The notes under the pieces were generated by a model. It had not been told where the DNA came from. It did no database searches and saw nothing but the letters and a program-made list of their open reading frames with translations. Below are positions 26,876-36,789 of a DNA stretch of 64,000 nucleotides, in pieces. The position numbers and the translations under genes were made by a program. The stretch comes from Xanthomonas citri pv. mangiferaeindicae. GTDB lineage: Bacteria > Pseudomonadota > Gammaproteobacteria > Xanthomonadales > Xanthomonadaceae. Numbering within the stretch: position 1 is the stretch's first letter; each line of letters starts with the position of its first letter. The stretch is from positions 124,001-188,000 of the forward strand of contig CP016836.1 in assembly GCA_002240395.1 (NCBI GenBank). The letters run 5' to 3'.

Positions 26876-27217
26876 ATGTCGGATCTGATCCCCCTCGCCC
26901 AGGCCCACTGCATCGCCCGCCGCGGCGTCGAGCACCGCCTGCCCGAAGCGCGGGTGCGCGAGTTGCTGCCGCAGCTGCCGGAATGGGCCCTCGCCGAGGA
27001 TGGCCGGGCACTGACCCGCACGTTCCGCTTCGGGGATTACCACCGGACGATGGCGTTCGTGAACGCACTGGCGTTCATCGCCCACCGCGAGGACCACCAC
27101 CCCGATCTGGGTGTGCACTACGACCGCGTCGAGGTCCGCTACTCGACCCACGATGTCGGCGGGCTGAGCGAGAACGACTTCATCTGCGCGGCCAAGGCCG
27201 ACGCGCTGGTCGCCTGA
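26876..27217 (+). CDS. phhB: 4a-hydroxytetrahydrobiopterin dehydratase
   Basis: A 113-residue protein of normal pterin-4a-carbinolamine dehydratase length. The ATG at 26876 is chosen for the AAGGAG at 26863 and family start (MSDLIPLAQAHC). The active-site block is present: FRFGDYHRTMAFVNALAFIAHREDHHPD split by normal spacing, with the HHPD histidines, then DVGGLSENDFICAAKAD at the C-terminus. It regenerates the pterin cofactor of aromatic amino acid hydroxylases and may also act as a transcription cofactor (DCoH-like). Its stop overlaps the next start (TGATG). Confidence 0.95.
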   Translation: MSDLIPLAQAHCIARRGVEHRLPEARVRELLPQLPEWALAEDGRALTRTFRFGDYHRTMAFVNALAFIAHREDHHPDLGVHYDRVEVRYSTHDVGGLSENDFICAAKADALVA

Positions 27218-27609
27218 TGGCCGTTCGCAGAATCGCCCTCGCCGCCGCCCTCGCCGTCTGGCTTGCGGCCTGCGTGTCGAGCCAAGTGGCCAGCTCCGGC
27301 GGGGCCGCCGACGCCGACACCGACACCGTGGGGGCGTCGGTCGACATCCGCAGTGTCCGTAGCCACCCGCCCAAGTATCCGGTGGAGGCAGTCCGCGAGG
27401 GCGTCAGCGGCATGGTCGAGATGCAGGTCGAGGTCGGTGCCGATGGCGCCTTCCGGGATGTGCGGATCGTCAAGAGCAGCGGCAGCGCCCTGCTCGATGC
27501 CGCCGCGATGGAAGCAGCGCGACACTGGCGCTACGCCCCCGCGCGGCGCAATGGCAAACCGGTGCGGGGCCATGTCCGGATTCCGCAGACGTTCGCCTTG
27601 CAGGACTGA
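27217..27609 (+). CDS. TonB C-terminal domain lipoprotein
   Basis: 130 residues. A signal sequence ends in a lipobox (WLAACVSS, Cys about residue 19), a short Asp/Ala/Thr linker follows, and the rest is a TonB-like C-terminal domain: PPKYPVEAVREGVSGMVEMQ, then RIVKSSGSALLDAAAMEAAR and HWRYAPARRNGKPV. Because it is lipid-anchored and lacks the long spacer and N-terminal helix of TonB, it probably does not energise receptors. Such stand-alone domains are often annotated as energy transducer TonB. It overlaps phhB by one base, so the two are co-translated. The role is unclear. Confidence 0.82.
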   Translation: MAVRRIALAAALAVWLAACVSSQVASSGGAADADTDTVGASVDIRSVRSHPPKYPVEAVREGVSGMVEMQVEVGADGAFRDVRIVKSSGSALLDAAAMEAARHWRYAPARRNGKPVRGHVRIPQTFALQD

Positions 27610-27628
27610 AGTCCGGCCCGCGCCCTGA

Positions 27629-28590
27629 TCAGCCGAGCCGATCCAGCGCCTCGCGCAGATCCTCGGCCAGCGGCGCGTTGAGGACATAGGCCTCGCCATC
27701 GTCGAGCGCGAATTCCAATGATGCGGCGTGTAGGAACAGCCGCCGCAACCCGATCTGCTCGCGCAGCCGCCGGTTGACCGCAAGATCGCCGTACTTGTCG
27801 TCGCCAGCCACCGGATGGCCGATGTGCTGGGCATGCACGCGGATCTGGTGAGTGCGTCCAGTCTCGATCCGCACCTCGCAGTACGAGTGCCCGCCACGGC
27901 GCTCGAGCACTTGGAAATGGCTCAGCGAGGGCTTGCCCGCGGCGTTGACCTGGACATGGCGCTCGCCGCCCTGGCGCAGCCCCACGTGCAACGCCGCATC
28001 GACGCTCATCGTGCCGGAGGGCAAGCGCCCGGCCAGCAGCGCCAGATAGCGCTTGCGAATGCCCGCGCCGTGGTCCTCGCGCATCAGCGCCTGCAGTTGA
28101 GTCAGTGCCGAGCGCTTCTTGGCCAGCACCATCAGCCCCGAGGTGTCGCGGTCGAGCCGGTGCACGAGCTCCAACGACTGATTCGGGCGCAGCGCACGCA
28201 AGGTCTCGATGACCCCGAAACTGATCCCGCTGCCGCCATGGCTGGCGATTCCCGACGGTTTGCTGATCGCCAGCAACCGCGCATCCTCGAACACGATGCT
28301 CGCCTCCATCGCCGCCAGCAGTCCGCGCGAGGGTGTGCCCGCCTCCCCGGCCGGCGCCAGCCTGACCGGGGGATCCGGACCTCGTCGCCGGCCTCGAGCT
28401 TGCGCTCGGCCTTGGCGCGGCCGCCGTTCACCCGCACCTGGCCGCTGCGCACGATCTTGTAGACGATCGACCGCGGCGCGCCCTTGAGCTGGCCCAGCAG
28501 GAAGTTGTCGAGGCGCTGGCCAGCGCGGTCGTCGGTCACCCGGACCAGCCGCACACCGCCGCCGGCCGGGCCGGAATCGTTGTCAGTCAT
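27629..28590 (-). pseudogene. rluC: RluC-type 23S rRNA pseudouridine synthase, frameshifted as sequenced
   Basis: Two overlapping frames make one RluC/RluD-family enzyme of about 320 residues. The N-terminal frame (from 28590) is an S4 domain (AGQRLDNFLLGQLKG, then RSGQVRVNGGRAKAERKLEAGD). The C-terminal frame has the catalytic HRLDRDTSGLMVLAK (Asp nucleophile) and RTHQIRVHAQHIGHPVAGD. Adding one base to the G5 run at 28368-28372 restores ...RIPPVRLAP and joins them. RluC modifies uridines near position 955/2504/2580 of 23S rRNA in E. coli. Divergent placement against rne is conserved in gammaproteobacteria, supporting the identity. The break is likely a sequence error. Confidence 0.88.
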
Positions 28591-28990
28591 CGTCGCTTAT
28601 TTATCTGCTACACTCGGCCCGCGATATAAGGTGCTGATTTCCCTGGAAGATCACGGGCCAAAAGCCCACCTTCCGAAGGTCTCCGGACAGTGCGCGGCCA
28701 CCGCCCCAGGGGCGGCCATGTTAGCGGCTGGACGGCAACGCTGCTTATCGCCCGATGCCTGGCATCGGCGCTGAACACGTCCCGCGCGGCGCCCGTCCCG
28801 GTCCAAGACCGGTCGCGAGCGGCCAGCGGCCCGCAACACCCAGACAACAACGAGCGCTCCCGCGGCCCGCCGTGGTGTCGTAGCGCTGGAAAATCCGGTT
28901 CGTCGCTGCGCGTGCGCGGCGGCTTCAGGCTTCATCCAGGCGAAACGCCCCGACGTTCCGCGCGCGAGAGCGCGTTGAGGAACGCAATTC
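28591..28990 (+). promoter_or_regulatory. rne promoter and long 5-prime leader
   Basis: A 400-base gap without a credible gene. An extended -10 (TGC-TACACT, 28606-28614) lies just beyond the divergent rluC start. From there about 370 bases precede the rne ATG, with several GC-rich foldable stretches and a weak site (TTGAGGAA) before the start. A long, structured untranslated leader used for autoregulation by RNase E cleavage is well known in enteric rne. The same role here is inference from position and length. Confidence 0.5.
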
Positions 28991-31900
28991 ATGAAGCGCA
29001 TGCTCATCAATGCGACGCAGGCAGAAGAACTGCGCGTCGCCATCGTCGACGGCCAGTCCCTGTACGACATCGATATCGAACAGCCGTCGCGGGAACAGAA
29101 GAAGTCCAACATCTACAAGGGCCGGATCACCCGGATCGAACCCTCGCTTGAGGCCGCATTCGTCGAGTACGGCGCCGCTCGTCACGGCTTTCTGCCGCTC
29201 AAGGAGGTCTCGCGCGACTATTTCCAGGCCGGCGTCGACCCCAACAAGGGCTCGATCAAGGAACTGCTGCGCGAGGGCCAGGAGGTCGTCGTCCAGGTCG
29301 ACAAGGAAGAACGCGGCAACAAGGGCGCCGCGCTGACCACGTTCATCTCGCTCGCGGGCCGCTACATGGTGCTGATGCCCAACTCGCCGACCGCCGGCGG
29401 CGTCTCGCGCCGGATCGAGGGCGAGGACCGCGCCGAGCTGAAGAAGGCGATGGACGCGCTGAACATCCCCGACGACATGGGCGTGATCATCCGCACCGCC
29501 GGCGTCGGCCGCGACGCCGAAGAACTGCAGTGGGACCTGGACTACCTGCTGAGCATCTGGCGGGCGATCGCCGAGGCCGCGCTCAGCAAGCCCTCGCCGT
29601 TCCTGATCTACCAGGAGTCGCGCCTGATCACCCGGGCGCTGCGCGACTACATGCGCGCCGATATCGCCGAGATCCTGGTCGACACGCCGGAGATGTACGC
29701 CGAGGCGCGCGACTTCGTCGAGCAGGTGATGCCGCACAACCTGCGCAAGCTCAAGCACTACACCGATGACGTTCCGCTGTTCAACCGCTACCAGATCGAG
29801 TCGCAGATCGAGAGCGCCTACGAGCGCACCGTGCGCCTGCCCTCGGGCGGTGCACTGGTCATCGACCAGACCGAGGCGCTGACTGCGATCGACGTCAACT
29901 CGGCGCGCGCCACCAAGGGTGGCGACATCGAGGAGACCGCGTTCAACACCAACCTGGAGGCGGCCGACGAAGTGGCCCGCCAGCTGCGCCTGCGCGACCT
30001 GGGCGGTCTGGTGGTGATCGACTTCATCGACATGTCGTCCAACAAGCACCAGCGCGACGTCGAGAACCGGCTGCAGAACGCGCTCAAGTACGACCGCGCG
30101 CGCGTGCAGCAGAACCGGATCTCCAAGTTCGGGCTGCTGGAGATGAGCCGCCAGCGTCTGCGCGCGAGCCTGGGCGAGTCCAGCCAGATCGTGTGCCCGC
30201 GCTGCGAGGGCCACGGCCGCATGCGCAGCATCGAATCGCTGTCGCTGTCGATCATCCGCGTCGCCGAAGAGCACGCAATGAAGGACAACACCGGGCAGGT
30301 GCTGGTGCAGGCACCGGTGGAGATCGCCAACTACCTGCTCAACGAGAAGCGCAGCGCGCTGGCCGAGATCGAGAAGCGCCACGGCGCCCCGATCATCATC
30401 GTTGCCGACGAGCAACTGCACACGCCGCACTACGAGGTCTCGCGCATTCGCGAGAACGAGCTCGGCGAAGAGACCAGCCGACCGAGCTACCAGCGCGGCA
30501 CGCCGCGTCGCGTGGCGACCATCGCGCTGAGCAAGAGCAACCTCAACGTGCCGCCGCCGGCCGTGACCAATGTCCGCCCGGCCCAGCCTGCGCCGGTCCG
30601 CGAGCCCAAGCCCGAGCCGGCCCCCGCCCCGGCGCCCGCGCCCGTGGCCGCCCCGGCGCCGACGCCGGCCCCTGCGTCGTCCGGCGGTTTCGTCGGCTGG
30701 CTCAAGACGCTGTTCGCCGCTCCCGCGCCGGCTGCGCCGCAGCCGGCGCGCCAGGACACCCGCGCACCGCGTCCCGACGGCCAGGGCCAGGCCCGTGACG
30801 GTCAGCCGCGCGGCGAAGGACGCGGCAACGGCCGCAATGGTCAGCGGCGCGACCGCCGCGGGTCGCGTTCGGGTAGCCAGGGGGGCAAGGCGCACAGACG
30901 GGGGCCACGGCCCCCGTACGCGAAGAGCAGGCCGCCGCACCGCAGCGCGAACCGCGCCGCGAGCAGCCGTCCTCCCAGGACAAGCGCCCGCAGGAGCGTC
31001 GCCAGAAGCAGAAGCCGCCGCGTGGCCCGCGTCCGCCGAGAGACGAGGACGAGGCCGTCGACTCGATGACGCTTCCGGCCGTCGCGGCCACCGCCGCGGC
31101 AGTGTCGACGCCGGCGGCCCAGGCCACGGCCCCCGCACGCACGGAGGTCGCTACGGCACCGGCGGCTGCCCCGGCACCGGCCGCATCGCCGAAGCCCGAG
31201 GCATCGGCCCCAGCCGAGGCCGATCGGCACGTCTCCGCCTCGGCAGCGGACGCCGCTTCGACCCCGGTCGCCCCGGCCGTGGTCGCTGCTGATCCGACCG
31301 ACGACGACCAGAGCGACGAGGCACCGGCCGCCAGCGACGATGACGAGACCGGCAATGGCCGTCGCCGTCGCGGTCGTCGCGGCGGCCGCCGTCGTCGCCG
31401 TGGCAAGGCCGGCGACGGCAGCGTCGCGGGCGACGAGTCGCAGCAGGATGATGACGAGACCGCGGACGACCACGGAATTGTCCCGTCCGATCGCGCCCAG
31501 CCCGAGTTCGATTTCGACGACCTGCCGGCGGCTCCGGTCCAGGCGCCGACGTCGGCACCTGTGCCCACGCCCGCCGCAGCGCCGGCTCCGGTCCCGGCCG
31601 CCGCCGCGGCTGCGGCCGTGGTCGCAACCGGCGCCGAGGTCGCGGCGCCGGCGCCTGGCGACAGCGCGTCCGAATCGTCATCGCCGGCGCCCGCATCGGC
31701 CGCGCCGTCCCTGTCGACGACCGAAGCTCCGCAGACGGCCGTCGATGCGGGCGTGGCCGACACGGCCGCTCCGGCACAGGCACAGGACGCCGACCCGGTC
31801 GACCCGGCCGCAACGCTGTCGACCCCGTCCGCGGTCGAGACCGCCCAGGCCGATGCCGATGCTGCCGTCCCCGCGTCGCCGGTCGAGCGGCCGACGGCAG

Positions 31901-32280
31901 ACATCAGCAGCCGCGACACGGCCCCGGGCCTGTTCGATGCGCCAACGCCCGTAGACCCGGCGACCGACGCAGTCGAGCAGGTTGAAGCGGTCGAGGCCAA
32001 GGCCGCCGAGGTCGAGCGGGTCGAGACGAGCGACCGGGCCCCGCAGACCACGGACGCAAATCCGGCAGCGGGCACGGCGCCCGTCGCTACTGCCGCGGCA
32101 GCGCCATCCCAGCCCGAATCGAGGGATGCGGTCGAGCCCGAGGCGCAGCCCGAGGCCGACGCCGAGCGCACTGACGCGCCCGAGTCCGCAGCCCCGACGG
32201 GGGCGCCTTCGGCGACCGACGCCGAGGCCGAGGCCAAGCAGGGTGCGCTTCCGGACCCACGTCCGAGCCGCGAGGCCTGA
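28991..32280 (+). CDS. rne: Ribonuclease E (frameshift in the non-catalytic tail as sequenced)
   Basis: The catalytic half is intact: MKRMLINATQAEELRVAIVDG, the S1 domain (GRITRIEPSLEAAFVEYG), the DNase I-like block with metal-binding aspartates (LTAIDVNSARATKGGD and VVIDFIDMSS), and the zinc-link CPRCEGHGRM (about residue 402). After residue 560 the protein becomes Pro/Ala-rich. At the G6 run 30880-30885 the frame as read continues in Arg-rich sequence to 31069. One extra G restores the tail (…REEQAAAPQ…) running to 32280, about 1097 residues in all. The tail carries Arg-rich and Asp/Glu-rich segments like degradosome scaffolds. RNase E cleaves AU-rich single-stranded RNA in mRNA decay and rRNA/tRNA processing. 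Confidence 0.93.
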
Positions 32281-32289
32281 GCCATACGA

Positions 32290-32321
32290 AAAGCCCCGGC
32301 ATGTCCGGGGCTTTTTTTTTT
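32290..32321 (+). terminator. Strong rho-independent terminator of rne
   Basis: AGCCCCGG and CCGGGGCT form a perfect 8-bp stem with loop CATGT (32292-32312), followed by a run of ten T (32312-32321), directly after the rne stop. This is the clearest intrinsic terminator in the window. Its position supports the corrected rne end at 32280. Confidence 0.92.
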
Positions 32322-32534
32322 GGTTGCGGGCCTGGGCCTGGGTCTCCGCGATGCCCCCACACTCGATCGCCGGTCACGATGCTCGGCCGCAGATGCCGCA
32401 CGACCGCAGGACCTGAGGGAGAACAGCGCAACTGCCCTGCCTCGCCGCACCAGGCAACCGAGCCCCGTTGCACTCCGCGTTGCCGCAGCTGCCACTGCGC
32501 TTGCGCGCAGGGACCTGTGGGCGCGGCGGCGCGC

Positions 32535-33182
32535 CTATACCGCCATGTCGGGTGGCGCGATGCCGTACTGGCTCGCCAACCGCGCCAATGCGATCGCATC
32601 CTGGATCTGCAGCTTCTCGAACAACCGCGATTTGTGGGTATTGACGGTCTTCGCACTCAGACTCAGGCGTTTGGCGATGTCTTCCTGCCGCAACCCGTGC
32701 AGCAGCAGCATCGCGACCTCAAGTTCGCGGCTCGACAGCGCATCGAACGGCGTTCCATCGCCGTCGACGCCGGCCAGCGCCAAGTTCTGCGCGATGGTGC
32801 TGGCGAGATAACGCTTGCCGCGCGCGACATCGCGCACCGCACGCACCAGTTCGCCGGCATCGCCGCCCTTGCCCACATAGCCCGAAGCGCCGGCTTCGAT
32901 CAGCCGCCGTGGCATCGGGCCGTCTTCGAGGATCGACACCACGATCACCCGTGTGGGTGCGCCACCGCGCACGATGCGCTCGGTGACCTCCAGGCCACTG
33001 ACTCCAGGCAGGTGCAGGTCGCACAGCACGATGTCGGGCTGCAGCTTGCGAATCTGCGGCAGCGCCTCCTCGCCGCTCTGGGCCTCGCCGACGACCTCGA
33101 TATCGTCTTGGCCGTCGAGGATCATGCGCATGCCAGTGCGTACCAATGCATGGTCGTCGACCATGAACACACGAATCTTCAT
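32535..33182 (-). CDS. NarL/FixJ-family response regulator (GacA/UvrY-like)
   Basis: A 215-residue regulator. The receiver domain has acidic residues in VFMVDDHALVRTG, the phospho-acceptor Asp in IVLCDLHLPGVSG (about residue 54), and a Lys region at SGYVGKGGDAGE. The C-terminal LuxR-type helix-turn-helix reads LSSRELEVAMLLLHGLRQEDIAKRL followed by SAKTVNTHKSRLFEKL. The layout and length match GacA/UvrY, the partner of BarA/GacS kinases controlling Csr/Rsm small RNAs. No kinase gene is adjacent, as is usual for GacA. The ortholog call is moderate. Confidence 0.88.
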   Translation of the reverse strand: MKIRVFMVDDHALVRTGMRMILDGQDDIEVVGEAQSGEEALPQIRKLQPDIVLCDLHLPGVSGLEVTERIVRGGAPTRVIVVSILEDGPMPRRLIEAGASGYVGKGGDAGELVRAVRDVARGKRYLASTIAQNLALAGVDGDGTPFDALSSRELEVAMLLLHGLRQEDIAKRLSLSAKTVNTHKSRLFEKLQIQDAIALARLASQYGIAPPDMAV

Positions 33183-33265
33183 CCTTGTTGTCCCGTTGTA
33201 TTCCCCAGAACGAGGCTAAGCGTTGCGTCGCGGTGGCCGCAAGTCGGAGAAATCCGACCGCAAGG

Positions 33266-33859
33266 TCAGTGGGTGCCGCGCTCGCGCGTCATCAGGACCC
33301 GAAGGTCGTCGACCATCTGTGCGACCGGCTGATCGTACTGGAAGGCCAGTTGCAGGCGGCCGTCGGGCCCGATCACGTAGTTCACCATCGTGTGGTCCAT
33401 CGCATACGACGACCGGGTGGGCACCTGCCGGTAAGTCACGCGGAACGTCTGCGCTGCCAGCCGCGTCTGCATCGCATCGCCGCGCAAGGCGACGATGCCG
33501 TCGCCGAATGCACGCACGTATTCCTCGAGCACCGCGCCGGTGTCGCGCTCGGGATCGACGGTGACGAACACGATCCGCAGCCGGTCGCCGTCCTCGCCCA
33601 ACGCGCGGCGCACCTGGGTGGCCTTGAGCAGGCTGGTCGGGCAGACCTCGGGACAATGGGTATAGCCGAACGACAGCAGGACGTAGTCGCCGCGGAAATC
33701 GCCCAGGCCACGCGGGTGGCCGTCGGTGTCCTGCAGGTCCAGGCTGCGCCCGTACGACACACCCGACAGGTCGGTGCCGTGGAACGGGCCGGCAGGCGGC
33801 GACGCACAGGCCGACAGCGCGAGCGCGAGACAAAGAACGGGCGGCAGCAACGATCGCAC
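33266..33859 (-). CDS. Sco1/SenC/PrrC-family copper/thiol protein (lipoprotein)
   Basis: A 197-residue protein with a signal sequence ending in a lipobox (LALALSAC, Cys about residue 18). The thioredoxin-like fold has the Sco motif CxxxC (YTHCPEVCPTSL) and the distal metal-ligand His in AMDHTMVNYVIGPDG. Sco proteins deliver copper to, or reduce, the CuA site of cytochrome c oxidase. It lies alone between the response regulator and the aminotransferase. The ccm operon and c-type cytochromes elsewhere in the window fit a respiratory context. Confidence 0.92.
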   Translation of the reverse strand: MRSLLPPVLCLALALSACASPPAGPFHGTDLSGVSYGRSLDLQDTDGHPRGLGDFRGDYVLLSFGYTHCPEVCPTSLLKATQVRRALGEDGDRLRIVFVTVDPERDTGAVLEEYVRAFGDGIVALRGDAMQTRLAAQTFRVTYRQVPTRSSYAMDHTMVNYVIGPDGRLQLAFQYDQPVAQMVDDLRVLMTRERGTH

Positions 33860-34004
33860 GGGGACGTTTGAGGATTCGGGAAGGACAACCGCAGCGCCGC
33901 GTGGGCGCCAGGCCCCATGATTCTAGGCGCTGTGCGCTGAAGGCCCGGTTGCGACCGATCGTCGCAGCCCCTCGCGGCGGCCCGGGCGCGGGGTCGAAGA
34001 CCAG

Positions 34005-35165
34005 CTACAGGGTGCGCAACCGCGCGATCGCCGCGTCGAGCGTGGTCGGATTCTTGGCAAAGCACAGCCGTGCCAGCCGCTGGCCCTGCGGGGGCTGGGC
34101 GTAGAACGGCGAGAGCGGGATCGCCGCCACGCCCTTGTCGGTCGTCAGCCAGCGGCAGAACGCCGCGTCGTCGAGGTCACTGACCGCCGAGTAGTCGACG
34201 AGCTGGAAGTAGCCGCCGGGCACCGGCAGCGGCCGCAGGCGGGTCGTCGCCAACTGCGCGGCGAAGGCGTCGCGCTTGGCCTGGTAGAACGCGCCCAGTT
34301 GCTCGTAGTGCGCGGGTTCCTCGCGCAACATGGCCGCGAACGCATGCTGGGCCGGCGCGAACGTGCAGAACACGTTGTACTGATGCACCTTGCGGAACTC
34401 CGCACTCAACGCCGGCGGTGCGATGCAGTAGCCGAGCTTCCAGCCGGTGCAGTGATAGGTCTTGCCGAAGCTCGAGACCACGAACGCGCGCTCGCGCAGC
34501 GCCGGGTAGCGCAACGCCGACTCGTGCCGTGCGCCGTCGAAGACGATGTGCTCGTAGACCTCGTCCGACAGCAGGTAGATGCCGGTCTCGGCGATGATGT
34601 CGGCGATCGCCTGCATGTCGTCGGCCGTGAACATCGCGCCCGATGGGTTGTGCGGGCTGTTGACGATCAGCAGCCGGGTGCGCGGCGTGACCGCTTCGCG
34701 CACGCGTTGCCAGTCCGGTGCGAAGGTGGCCGGATCGAGCGGCACGTGCACCGCGACCGCGCCTGCCAGCTCGATCGCCGGCTCGTAGCTGTCGTAGGCC
34801 GGGTCGAGCACGATCACTTCCTCACCGGCGCGCACGACCGCGTGGATCGCATTGAACAGCGCCTCGGTCGCACCGCTGGTCACGGTGACCTCGGTCTCGG
34901 GATCGGGACAATGGCCGTAGACACGCGCCGTCTTCTCTGCGATCGCCTGGCGCAGCGCCGGGATGCCGGTCATCGGCGCGTACTGGTTGTGGCCGGCACG
35001 CATCGCCTCGGCGAGCGCGTCGACCAGACGCTGGGGCACCTCGAAATCCGGGAAGCCCTGCCCGAGATTGACCGCGCCGTGCTCGGCCGCCAACTGCGAC
35101 ATCACGGTGAAGATCGTGGTGCCGACCTTGGGCAGCTTGGTCCGGATCATCTGGCCTGCGTCCAT
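34005..35165 (-). CDS. PLP-dependent aminotransferase (methionine aminotransferase YbdL-like)
   Basis: A class I aminotransferase of about 386 residues. It begins near RTKLPKVGTTIFTVMSQLA, with the GQGFPDFEVPQRLVDA block. Cofactor residues follow: SGATEAL, NSPHNPSGAMF, LSDEVYEHIVFDG, and the Schiff-base Lys in SSFGKTYHCTGWKLGY (about residue 235). This pattern matches YbdL/kynurenine-aminotransferase-like enzymes preferring methionine and aromatic amino acids. Two starts are possible (MDAGQMIRTK at 35165 or MIRTK at 35150). The gene's 5-prime end abuts a 29-bp inverted repeat. Confidence 0.9.
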   Translation of the reverse strand: MDAGQMIRTKLPKVGTTIFTVMSQLAAEHGAVNLGQGFPDFEVPQRLVDALAEAMRAGHNQYAPMTGIPALRQAIAEKTARVYGHCPDPETEVTVTSGATEALFNAIHAVVRAGEEVIVLDPAYDSYEPAIELAGAVAVHVPLDPATFAPDWQRVREAVTPRTRLLIVNSPHNPSGAMFTADDMQAIADIIAETGIYLLSDEVYEHIVFDGARHESALRYPALRERAFVVSSFGKTYHCTGWKLGYCIAPPALSAEFRKVHQYNVFCTFAPAQHAFAAMLREEPAHYEQLGAFYQAKRDAFAAQLATTRLRPLPVPGGYFQLVDYSAVSDLDDAAFCRWLTTDKGVAAIPLSPFYAQPPQGQRLARLCFAKNPTTLDAAIARLRTL

Positions 35166-35198
35166 CGTGAAAGGGCACCGAGTGTACGGGCCCGCCCG

Positions 35199-35261
35199 CC
35201 CCAAAACCGGGGTCAGAGTGCAATTTCATGGCGAAATTGCACTCTGACCCCGGTTTTGGGG
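35199..35261. repeat. REP-like long perfect hairpin
   Basis: Two perfect 29-base arms (35199-35227 and 35233-35261) containing GGGGTCAGAGTGCAATTTC and its complement surround a 5-base loop. A further GCCCGC/GCGGGC match lies outside one bulged G. I recognise this motif as one scattered through Xanthomonadaceae genomes and often linked to RAYT-type transposases. None is in the window. It lies between the aminotransferase start and the ccm operon. Confidence 0.8.
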
Positions 35262-35362
35262 GCGGGCATCGGCGGCGGCATTGACCCAGCGCAATGCCGG
35301 GGGCGGCGGCAGTCCCTAGAATGCACCTCCGACGCGGCCCTTCCGCCCCGACCGCCTGCCCG

Positions 35363-35998
35363 ATGCCCGCTGCCGTTCCGCCCCTGCTCGCCACCCGCGG
35401 CCTGCGCTTCTCGCGTGACGAGCGTCCGGTCTTCGGGCCGCTGGACTTTGCGGTGCAGGCCGGCGAGGCACTGCTGGTGCGCGGTGGCAACGGCGTTGGC
35501 AAGACCACGTTGCTGCGCGTGCTCGCCGGATTGCTTGAGGCCGATAGCGGCACAGTCGAGGTCGCCGGCCGTCCGATCGCGCGCGCGATGCGTGCCGGCA
35601 CCATGGCCTATCTGGGCCATCTGCCGGGGCTGAAAGCCGATCTGGACGCGGTCGAGAACCTCGCGTTCCTGGCGCGGCTGCAGGGCTGCCGCACGAGTCA
35701 GACCGCCGAGCGCGCGCTCGGTGTCGTCGGGCTGGCCGCGCACGCGCATCTGTTGGTGCGGCAGATGTCGGCCGGCCAGAAGAAGCGCCTGTCGCTGGCG
35801 CGGCTGTGGATGTCGCCCGCCCCGCTGTGGCTGCTCGACGAGCCCTACGCCAATCTCGACCTGCAGGGCATCGAGCTGGTCAACCGCATGGTCCGCGCCC
35901 AGCTCGACGACGGCGGCGCGGCGCTGGTCACCACCCATGGCGCGTATGCCGCGCCGCCGGTGCGCACCCGCGAGCTGTGCCTGGACGCGGCGGCATGA
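35363..35998 (+). CDS. ccmA: Cytochrome c maturation ABC transporter ATPase
   Basis: A 211-residue ABC ATPase. The ATG at 35363 is chosen as the last start before the domain. Walker A is GGNGVGKTTLLRVLAGL (about residue 40), the signature is QMSAGQKKRLSLARLW, and Walker B is LWLLDEPYANLD. It energises CcmAB, which releases holo-CcmE during heme delivery for cytochrome c maturation at the periplasmic face. It is the first gene of a compact nine-gene ccm operon. The stop overlaps the ccmB start (ATGA). Confidence 0.96.
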   Translation: MPAAVPPLLATRGLRFSRDERPVFGPLDFAVQAGEALLVRGGNGVGKTTLLRVLAGLLEADSGTVEVAGRPIARAMRAGTMAYLGHLPGLKADLDAVENLAFLARLQGCRTSQTAERALGVVGLAAHAHLLVRQMSAGQKKRLSLARLWMSPAPLWLLDEPYANLDLQGIELVNRMVRAQLDDGGAALVTTHGAYAAPPVRTRELCLDAAA

Positions 35999-36684
35999 GC
36001 GCACCGCTGCCGACGCTGGCCGGCAGTGCCCGGGCGCTGATCGCGCGCGATCTGCGACTGCTGTGGCGCCGGCGCGGCGACGCGTTCCAGCCGGCGCTGT
36101 TCGCGCTGATCGTCATCGTATTGTTCGCGCTGGCGCTGGGCAGCGACGCGGCGATGCTGGCCCGGGTCGCGCCGGGCGTGCTGTGGGTCGCGGCGCTGTT
36201 GTCGGGACTGCTGGCGCTCGACACGCTGTTCCGCGGCGATGCCGACGACGGCTCGCTCGAGCAGTGGATGCTCGCCCCGGTCCCGCTGGCCTGGCTGGTG
36301 CTGGTGCGCACGGTGTCGCATTGGGCGACCACGACCTTGCCGTTGCTGCTGGCCGCGCCGCTGCTGGCCGAACTGCTCGGGCTGCCCCGCGCGCAGCTCC
36401 CGGTGCTGCTGGCGGGACTCGCGCTGGGCACGCCGCTGCTGAGCCTGCTCGGTGCGGTCGTCGCCGCGCTGACCATCGGCATGCGCCGTTCCGGTATCCT
36501 GTTGGCGCTGCTCGCACTGCCGCTGTACGTCCCGGTGCTGGTGTTCGGAGCCGGCAGCGTGGCGATCTCGGCCCAGGGCCACGATCCGACCGGCGGCCTG
36601 CTGCTGCTCGGCGCCGGCCTCGTCGCCGCCGTGGTGTTGGCGCCCGTCGCTGCTGCCGCCGCCATCCGCATCGCGCTGACCTGA
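35995..36684 (+). CDS. ccmB: Heme exporter membrane protein CcmB
   Basis: A 229-residue membrane protein with six hydrophobic helices. The start overlaps the ccmA stop. It opens with ARDLRLLWRRRGDAFQP, then a FRGDADDGSLEQW motif typical of CcmB and long Leu/Ala-rich helices. It pairs with CcmA as the permease of the CcmAB complex. A 105-base gap separates it from ccmC, the longest spacing in the first half of the operon. Confidence 0.95.
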   Translation: MSAPLPTLAGSARALIARDLRLLWRRRGDAFQPALFALIVIVLFALALGSDAAMLARVAPGVLWVAALLSGLLALDTLFRGDADDGSLEQWMLAPVPLAWLVLVRTVSHWATTTLPLLLAAPLLAELLGLPRAQLPVLLAGLALGTPLLSLLGAVVAALTIGMRRSGILLALLALPLYVPVLVFGAGSVAISAQGHDPTGGLLLLGAGLVAAVVLAPVAAAAAIRIALT

Positions 36685-36789
36685 GGTCATGCAGCCAATG
36701 ACCGCCACCGACGCGCCACCGTTCCGCTCGCGGCCGAAGACCACGCCGCACGCTCCCGCCAGCCCGTTCACGCCAGCACGCCCGCCCGC

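Noticed and set aside
30880..31069. Programmed frameshift in rne
   Set aside because: It is one of nine similar single-base shortfalls in G/C runs, so artefact is more likely. The run lacks a typical slippery heptamer with a downstream stimulator.
35190..35280. Insertion sequence at the 29-bp inverted repeat
   Set aside because: No transposase, target duplication or body sequence between the arms, which are separated by only five bases.
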